From Streptomyces fulvoviolaceus (GTDB taxonomy: Bacteria > Actinomycetota > Actinomycetes > Streptomycetales > Streptomycetaceae), in the NCBI RefSeq assembly GCF_000718165.1, contig NZ_JOEY01000023.1:93637-157636 (forward strand): a DNA stretch of 64,000 nucleotides. The letters run 5' to 3'. The position numbers and the translations under genes were made by a program. Below are positions 59,004-64,000 of the stretch, piece after piece (position 1 is the stretch's first letter; the number at the start of each line of letters is the position of its first letter). The notes under the pieces were generated by a model. The model saw only the letters and a list, made by a program, of their open reading frames with translations. It searched no databases and had not been told where the DNA came from.

Positions 59004-59747
59004 CTACGGGTCCGCCCAGCGGTGTTCCACGACGATTCCGGTACACCACCGGGAGCGATGACGCAGGCAGGGGCGCAGCGCATCAGGAGTTTCGAAGTAT
59101 CGGGCAACGGAGTGCCTTACCGGCGAGACGGGCTCCATCCGCTTCGCCCGCGGGTTGAGCCATCCGGCGTCGCCAACGTAAATCCCACGGAACGGTTGGG
59201 ACATTGGGAGACACTTAGGAGTCCATCCACCCCAAAAGTCGGTCGCATTGCGCAGATCGATGCCGTGTACGACCGCGGAGACCGGCTTACTTCGCTGACG
59301 GAGGGGTTCAGGGCCAGTTGGCCAGTGAGCCCGCAATTCCGGCGAGGAGCAGAACAACTCGACGTCCGCTACGGCTTCTTCAATCTTGGGTAGCCCGTTC
59401 GAGTAGATGGCCGGATCCGCGAGATGAGCCAGGAATCGAAGCTTGGTATCACGGCCACGATGTTCGTCGTCCAGAGTCGACAGGAACACTCCCGCCGTGA
59501 GGCCCGGTCGTTCTGCTGTCGCTTCGATGGCAACCGTGGTTCCCGCACTTCCGTCACGGCGGTACAGGACGGCGTCCGAGTACCCGACGTCGTCGAGGGC
59601 CTTGGTTACGTAGTCACGGAGGGCCCGGAGTTCGGCTGCTTCCAGCCCTGCTGGCCACGCCCACTCGACACGGATGGCGAGGATCGGGTGTGGGTTGCCT
59701 GCGGGAAGCTGCTGAACCTGTCCATCCACACGGACCGACTCGCCCAT
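59004..59747 (-). CDS. Protein of unknown function
   Basis: 247 residues from the ATG at 59747 (GAGGA upstream); an in-frame ATG at 59813 has no better signal. Alpha/beta, cytoplasmic, no membrane segment or signal peptide. Segments with good protein character: VEWAWPAGLEAAELRALRDYV, SDAVLYRRDGSAGTTVAIEA, FLAHLADPAIYSNGL and FWGGWTPKC. The last ~40 residues are Arg/Cys-rich, and the stop lies inside an att-type repeat (CGTCCACTACGGGT), so the natural end may have been replaced by recombination. No family recognised. Confidence 0.6.
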   Translation of the reverse strand: MGESVRVDGQVQQLPAGNPHPILAIRVEWAWPAGLEAAELRALRDYVTKALDDVGYSDAVLYRRDGSAGTTVAIEATAERPGLTAGVFLSTLDDEHRGRDTKLRFLAHLADPAIYSNGLPKIEEAVADVELFCSSPELRAHWPTGPEPLRQRSKPVSAVVHGIDLRNATDFWGGWTPKCLPMSQPFRGIYVGDAGWLNPRAKRMEPVSPVRHSVARYFETPDALRPCLRHRSRWCTGIVVEHRWADP

Positions 59748-59978
59748 GGATGTCCTCGCAGGGGCATGATCGGCCCCCAGACTGCCCAGGCCCACGGGCT
59801 TGCACCGGCTCACCGCACATACTCACCGGCAGACGGGCACACCTGCCAGTAGGCCGACAGGCCCTCCGACCCGGGCTCACGCGGGGTTGGCGGAGGCGGT
59901 CGGCCTGGACCGAGGGGCTGGCCTGACAGATGATCAAGCAGGCCTGCGTGTCGAGTGTGCCTTCCGTGGGCGCTGCGC

Positions 59979-60299
59979 CTATGCCGAGCGGGTCAGAGCG
60001 ACTCGAACCCTTCGATAGGCCCTCGTCATTGAGTGGCCTCGTGTTCCGTCGGGGTGCTCGCGAAGGAGAGCCGTGGGATCGGAGCGTCGGGTGAGTTGTC
60101 GTAGCTTGGTGCGGCTGTTGTGCTCGACGAGGATGGGCACGTAGTTGGGGATACGGGCGTTGCTGAGCGGGTGGTAGCAGTCCTGCACCACATCCTGCAC
60201 GGTGGCAGCCGTCAGCAGGTTGGCGTAGGAGGCCGTCAGTCGGTCCGTCAGCTCCTGGATAGTGTCGGGCACTGCGGTTTCGGCCGTGTTCGCGCCCAT
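59979..60299 (-). CDS. Stand-alone three-helix bundle domain protein
   Basis: 106 residues from the ATG at 60299 with GAGGAGCG upstream. Helices IQELTDRLTASYANLL, TVQDVVQDCYHPLSNAR and YVPILVEHNSRTKLRQL resemble the three-helix domain that precedes low-molecular-weight phosphatase/arsenate reductase domains in actinobacteria (VxxCYxxL, PxYVPxLVExxxR). The phosphatase part is absent. The tail after about residue 75 (basic, Arg-rich) looks degenerate, so this may be a truncated remnant. Confidence 0.6.
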   Translation of the reverse strand: MGANTAETAVPDTIQELTDRLTASYANLLTAATVQDVVQDCYHPLSNARIPNYVPILVEHNSRTKLRQLTRRSDPTALLREHPDGTRGHSMTRAYRRVRVALTRSA

Positions 60300-60660
60300 G
60301 GGGCGCTCCTCACTGTCGCAGATGGCCGACCGCGGCATCCGATCAGTGTCCGGGTGCTCGGTGTCGGCCTGTCCGCTTCCCACGCTTGCACGGATCGTGT
60401 CCGTGGAACGGCCCACCGGATGTGTTCATCAACTCGCCATCTCGGATCGGTCGGCCTGCGGGCCGGGCGACCGAAGGCCCTCGGTATCAGCAGTCCCGGT
60501 TGCCTCGTTCACAGCATCAGCGGGGCAGACGACGGGATGTCGCCGCCGGCTCCGGCACGGGATTCACGCGACTGATCGGCGCCGTCCGGGGCACCCGGCG
60601 GGGAGCGGCGCAGTCACCGAGATCGCGTGTGGTGCGTCGTCCACCGGTAGGAGTAGACAG
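60300..60660. other. Divergent intergenic region, no gene
   Basis: Contains the upstream regions of the three-helix bundle gene (minus) and the small membrane protein (plus). Only overlapping shadow frames were seen. An AGGAG at 60645-60649 serves the next gene. Confidence 0.45.
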
Positions 60661-60873
60661 ATGCTCGCATTCGTGGCCGCCGCACTCTTCGTCATCGCCT
60701 TCATCATCCGTGTCACCGAGACGTCGACCGAGGCGGTCTTCAGCCCGACGAGCCTCATGCTTGCCGGGCTCGCTTTCCTCGCCGTGCACTCGGCCGGCGT
60801 GGGGTCCGGCTGGTCCGCCCGGCGAAGCTCCACCCGGGGAAGCTCCACCCGGAGAAGCGGAAGTCGACGCTGA
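60661..60873 (+). CDS. Small two-helix membrane protein
   Basis: 70 residues, ATG 11 bases after AGGAG. Two hydrophobic segments (LAFVAAALFVIAFIIRV and SLMLAGLAFLAVHSAGV) joined by a short polar turn, then a basic Arg/Ser tail with an RRSSTRGSSTRRS repeat. Such small membrane proteins are common in Streptomyces and uncharacterised. Convergent with the Asp23 gene. Confidence 0.7.
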   Translation: MLAFVAAALFVIAFIIRVTETSTEAVFSPTSLMLAGLAFLAVHSAGVGSGWSARRSSTRGSSTRRSGSRR

Positions 60874-61049
60874 GCAAAGCGATGTGTTCCAGCGTCGTGC
60901 CGGCGGATCCGAACGGGAAGCGGCCGGGTATTGCCCATCAGCGGGGCTGAGTTGCGCCCGGATCAGGCGATCACCGCCTGTCGTCGGTGGCTGTACCTGT
61001 GCCGTGGAGGAGCGATGGGGTGGCGTCCTTGCCGCTGCCCGCCTCGCGG

Positions 61050-61544
61050 CTAGAGCACGCGGTCCTCGCTGGTCTGCGGCGTGTCCTCGTCCGGCAGGTG
61101 CACGTCGTTGACGGCGATGTTGACCTCGACGACTTCCAGGCCCGTCATCCGTTCCACCGCCGCGATCACGTTCTCGCGGACCTCCGCGGCGACGTCGGCG
61201 ATGCTGATCCCGTATTCCACGACGACTTGGAGGTCGATGGCGGTCTGTTTCTCGCCGACCTCGACCTTGACGCCGCGTCCCGCGCTCGCGTGGCCGCCCG
61301 GGACCCGGTCGCGCACCGCGCCCATGGTGCGAGTGAATCCGCCGCCCAGTGCGTTGATTCCGGGGACCTCCCGTGCGGCGATCCCGGCGATCTTCTCCAC
61401 CACCCCGTCCGCGATGGTCGTCCGGCCGCGTGTCTCCGGCGGTTCCTGAGGCCCGGACCCCGCGACCTGCACCGTCGCGCCCATGCCGATGCGCGGCTCA
61501 TCGGGATCGGAGTTCTGCAGGGTTGAACCGTTCGGCTCCGTCAT
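61050..61544 (-). CDS. Asp23/Gls24 family envelope stress protein
   Basis: 164 residues from the ATG at 61544 with GAGGAGGTGG upstream. An acidic N-terminal extension (about 1-40) precedes the Asp23 domain: TTIADGVVEKIAGIAAREVPGI, VKVEVGEKQTAIDLQVVVEYG, VRENVIAAVERMTGLEVVEVNIAVNDVHL. Members associate with the membrane and cell-envelope stress and often occur with small membrane proteins, as here. No catalytic function known. Confidence 0.9.
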   Translation of the reverse strand: MTEPNGSTLQNSDPDEPRIGMGATVQVAGSGPQEPPETRGRTTIADGVVEKIAGIAAREVPGINALGGGFTRTMGAVRDRVPGGHASAGRGVKVEVGEKQTAIDLQVVVEYGISIADVAAEVRENVIAAVERMTGLEVVEVNIAVNDVHLPDEDTPQTSEDRVL

Positions 61545-61988
61545 GTGAAGCCACCTCCTCGGGCAGTCGACGGACTGCCATACCTGAGCGGCTGTCGGCC
61601 GCCGCCGTCGTGCCGCTCTCCCAAGTTCCGTGCAGGGCACCGGACATGAGCGCGCCACTGGCCTTCGGCACCGTCCACATCCTGGGACTGGGCGGCTTCG
61701 GGCCGTCCGCCGCATCGGGTTGCGGACTATGCTGCTGTACGGACGTCCCAGACCCCGGCGGCTTGTCGTTGCTCGACACAGATGGCTGCGGGGAGCGGAT
61801 CTTTCGTCCGTCACCCGGCGCATCCCTGGAGGGAACTGGGTGGATCCGTTGTCCTGCCGCACAGGCTGCCGGGTCGGCCGTTGCTCCGTCTCCGCCGAAC
61901 GTACGCCCCTGTCGGCAGCGCGCCAAGGGGGCCGGGAATCCCGGCGTCACCGCGTGCTCTGCCGGATGGTCTTCTGAACCGAGGCGTC
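61545..61988. other. Divergent intergenic region, no gene
   Basis: 444 bp between the Asp23 and STAS genes. Frames on both strands are short or Cys/Arg-rich and overlap. It should hold both promoters; a GAGG precedes the STAS start. Confidence 0.45.
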
Positions 61989-62414
61989 ATGCCCCTTCCA
62001 CAGCTCACCGTCCACCGCCATGATCTACGCAACCGGGCGCTGATCACCCTGGCCGGTGAGATCGACCTGGAATCGGCCCCGCTGGTGCGCACGGAATTGG
62101 CTCGGTGCCTGAGCGACGGCATCCGCATCGTCGATGTCGACCTCACCCCCGTGACCTTCTGTGACTGCAGTGGCCTCAACGCTTTCCTCTACGCTTCACA
62201 GCGGACCACGGAGGCCGGCGGGACCCTGCGACTGCACCACCCGCCACGGACACTGAGCCTGATCCTCGACTTCACCGGCTGCGGGTTCCTGCTCCTTGGC
62301 GTTCCGTTCGGGCATCCGGCACCTCCTCCCGGGGATGTGCCGGCCCCGACCGCCCAAGCTTCGCCGCAGCGGTCCGTTCCGCTTGCCGCTGTCCTCTCGG
62401 GTGATGTGCGGTGA
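61989..62414 (+). CDS. STAS-domain anti-sigma factor antagonist
   Basis: 141 residues. STAS domain (about 5-100): LITLAGEIDLESAPLVRTEL, VDVDLTPVTFCDCSGLNAFLYASQ. The phosphorylatable Ser of SpoIIAA-type proteins (DSSG) is Asp-Cys-Ser here, with Ser65 in the expected place. A Pro/Ala-rich tail follows. It probably binds an anti-sigma kinase and frees a SigB/SigF-type sigma factor in stress or development. Its stop overlaps the next start (GTGA). Confidence 0.88.
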   Translation: MPLPQLTVHRHDLRNRALITLAGEIDLESAPLVRTELARCLSDGIRIVDVDLTPVTFCDCSGLNAFLYASQRTTEAGGTLRLHHPPRTLSLILDFTGCGFLLLGVPFGHPAPPPGDVPAPTAQASPQRSVPLAAVLSGDVR

Positions 62415-63082
62415 CGGCCTGGTCAGGACGAGGGCAGCGGTACAAGCCCGACGCCGGTGAGCCGTCCATCATGGGCGCGGTGCGGTTACGTCGGGTGAAC
62501 CGCTGGCAGGCGCAGGGTGTGAGCGGGGAGCTCGCGGATCTGTACGTCGACTCCCGCGAGACGTCCGCCGCTGAGGCGCACCGCAGCCGCAGCCGCCAGG
62601 ACTTCCTGAACCGTCTCACCGGCGACATCCGGCGGCCGGGGTTCGCCATGGTGATCGCGGAGACGGACCGCCTGGTGGGATGTGCCTTTGGCTTCCCGGT
62701 GGGCAGTGACGGCTTCTGGTGGCTCGGGTTCGACGGAACACTGCCGCGCAGCATCGAGCAACTCACCGAGTCGGGCGGAGTCTTCGCGATCACCGACCTC
62801 CTGGTCCGCCCGCACCCGCAGGACCAGGACCGTGACGTGGCATGCCGGTTGCAGGAGCGGCTCCTGACCGACCATCAGGCGACGCTCGGCGCCACCCTGG
62901 TGGATCAGGCCGAACACCCGACCCTCGCTGCGCTCCGTTCCTGGGGATGGCTGGACGTGGGAGAGATCTGGAAGCCGATCAGCGCCACGCTGCTCCGGGT
63001 GCTGGTCCTTCCGGTCGGGGAACGAACCGGGGCGAGGCTGGAGGGTCTTGCGTACGATGCCTGGACCCGGTGGCCCGGGTGA
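62411..63082 (+). CDS. GNAT-like acetyltransferase family protein
   Basis: 223 residues from the GTG at 62411, overlapping the STAS gene by 4 bp; ATG at 62471 is an alternative (GAVRLRRVNRW). The order of strands fits a GNAT fold: FAMVIAETDRLVGCAFGFPV, FAITDLLVRPHPQDQDRDVACRLQERLLTDH (acyl-CoA loop region, R/Q-rich but not a perfect QxxGxG) and TLVDQAEHPTLAALRSWGW. The substrate is unknown. It overlaps the next gene by 4 bp as well, so it is translated in a chain with the STAS and ANTAR proteins. Confidence 0.7.
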   Translation: MTAWSGRGQRYKPDAGEPSIMGAVRLRRVNRWQAQGVSGELADLYVDSRETSAAEAHRSRSRQDFLNRLTGDIRRPGFAMVIAETDRLVGCAFGFPVGSDGFWWLGFDGTLPRSIEQLTESGGVFAITDLLVRPHPQDQDRDVACRLQERLLTDHQATLGATLVDQAEHPTLAALRSWGWLDVGEIWKPISATLLRVLVLPVGERTGARLEGLAYDAWTRWPG

Positions 63083-63840
63083 GGTCCGACAGTCGGTCGG
63101 CCCGCATCCAGGTGCTGGTCGCCGAGCAGGCGGCGCGACGCGGTGGCCGGGTCGGTGTGGTGGACGTGTGCACCGCGGCCGTGGCCGCGCTGCCGGTCGG
63201 CGGGGCCGGACTGTCGGCGATGTCCCGCACCACAGCGAGCCATCCGCTGTGCAGCACCGACACCATCAGCGAACAACTGGAGGAGCTGCAGCTCACGTTG
63301 GGCGAGGGCCCCTGCGTCGATGCCTTCACGCACGGCTCGGCCGTTCTGACGCCCGATCTGCTGACCGGCGCGCTGCAGGACCGGTGGACCGTGTTCGCCG
63401 ATGCGGCCCTGGAAGCCGGAGCGCGCGCCGTATTCGCACTCCCCCTGCAGATGGGGGCGATCAGCCCTGGAGTTCTGGACCTGTACGCCGACGTGCCGAC
63501 CGTCCTGGACGCCGAGGAGCTGGCCGACGCACTGGCGTTCGCCGATCTCGCGACGCTGCTCCTGCTTGATGCGCGGATCGACGAGACGGGCGGACCGGTC
63601 GACGGAGCACTGGCAGATCGCGGCTTCGAGGACCTGGGCGGATACCGGGCGGAGATCGACCAGGCCACCGGCATCCTCACCGTCCAGCTCGGCGTCGGCA
63701 TCGACGAAGCCTTCGTCCGGCTACGCGCCTACGCCTATACGCAGGGCCGCCGGCTCGCCGACGTGGCCGCCGACGTGGTGGCCCACCGGCTCCGCTTCCC
63801 CCCGGACACGGAACCCGAACGTACCGACGAGGAAACCTGA
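63079..63840 (+). CDS. GAF and ANTAR domain regulator
   Basis: 253 residues from the GTG at 63079 (GTGA overlap with the previous gene). A GAF-like sensor (about 30-165: LGEGPCVDAFTHGSAVLTPDL, GARAVFALPLQMGAISPGVLDLY) is followed by an ANTAR RNA-binding module (about 190-245: IDQATGILTVQLGVGIDEAFVRLRAYAYTQGRRLADVAADVV). ANTAR proteins bind paired hairpins in nascent RNA and prevent termination. The linked STAS gene suggests a stress-signalling unit. Confidence 0.9.
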   Translation: MRSDSRSARIQVLVAEQAARRGGRVGVVDVCTAAVAALPVGGAGLSAMSRTTASHPLCSTDTISEQLEELQLTLGEGPCVDAFTHGSAVLTPDLLTGALQDRWTVFADAALEAGARAVFALPLQMGAISPGVLDLYADVPTVLDAEELADALAFADLATLLLLDARIDETGGPVDGALADRGFEDLGGYRAEIDQATGILTVQLGVGIDEAFVRLRAYAYTQGRRLADVAADVVAHRLRFPPDTEPERTDEET

Positions 63841-63918
63841 TGCACCGGTGCCGTCCGACGAACGTGCCGCACTTCCCGCCCCCTTCCGGCGGGACTAGTC
63901 TCAATCGAGGGTGACACG

Positions 63919-64000
63919 ATGAATCAGCAGCTCCTGGCCAAGACCTTCGTCGAGCTGGCGGACAACCTGGTCGCCGACTTCGACCTGATCGACTTCCTGC
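63919..64000 (+). CDS. Start of another GAF/ANTAR-type protein (cut by window end)
   Basis: 27 codons from an ATG; reads NQQLLAKTFVELADNLVADF, the usual start of actinobacterial GAF-ANTAR proteins (VxLADTLVxDFDxxDFL). Its position next to a complete GAF-ANTAR gene supports this. The rest is outside the window. Confidence 0.6.
   Translation, partial: MNQQLLAKTFVELADNLVADFDLIDFL

Overview
The sequence looks like chromosomal DNA of a Streptomyces or close relative. It is strongly GC-rich with G/C-biased third codon positions, uses many GTG and a few TTG starts, and carries typical actinomycete families: DUF2252, a SigG-type ECF sigma factor, Asp23, ANTAR and giant RHS proteins. No rRNA, complete tRNA or CRISPR array is visible. 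The reading is by eye; no database search was run.

Layout. 1-6.4 kb: end of a dihydropyrimidinase, a DHA2 drug-type exporter, a DUF2252 protein, a SHOCT membrane protein, an ECF sigma factor and a DHFR-like reductase. 6.75-21.2 kb: a fructan/fructose locus. It holds a secreted GH32 levanase with an unusual nested insert, a GH32 enzyme without a signal peptide, a CUT1 importer without its own ATPase, a fructose-type SBP/permease/ATPase importer, a PfkB fructokinase and two LacI regulators. Paired TGTCANCGNTGACA operators with the same 16-bp spacing lie before the levanase and between the fructokinase and the fructose importer, so one regulator (probably the 20165 LacI) should control both. 21.6-26.1 kb: an SDR/TetR divergent pair with three copies of an operator, then MarR, a DsbA-like protein, an MBL-fold protein and an NTF2-like protein.

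26.1-30.6 kb is a decayed stretch with a vapBC module, pseudogenes (SDR, methyltransferase, LuxR) and two secreted proteins. 31.3-40.9 kb is a coherent aldoxime/nitrile/amide operon: nitrilase, heme aldoxime dehydratase, amide/urea-type binding protein, permease, fused permease-ATPase, ATPase and amidase, divergent from a TrmB-like regulator. A second vapBC and a frameshifted TPR pseudogene follow.

43.4-58.9 kb is an island bounded by two identical 46-bp copies of a tRNA(CAT) 3' half. It carries a 2,196-residue secreted RHS protein, a tightly linked PH-domain membrane protein (candidate immunity), an orphan glycine-zipper ORF, an RHS fragment, a divergent 1,691-residue secreted LamG/FG-GAP protein and a truncated IS3-type transposase. 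Pairs of short GC-rich repeats spaced exactly 11 bp recur at 6.57, 26.70, 30.95, 43.57, 57.95, 58.60 and 58.99 kb. They look like integrase arm sites left by successive insertions, so much of this window may be accreted islands. 59-64 kb returns to general genes: an unknown protein, a three-helix-bundle protein, Asp23, and an overlapping STAS-GNAT-GAF/ANTAR chain that runs off the end.
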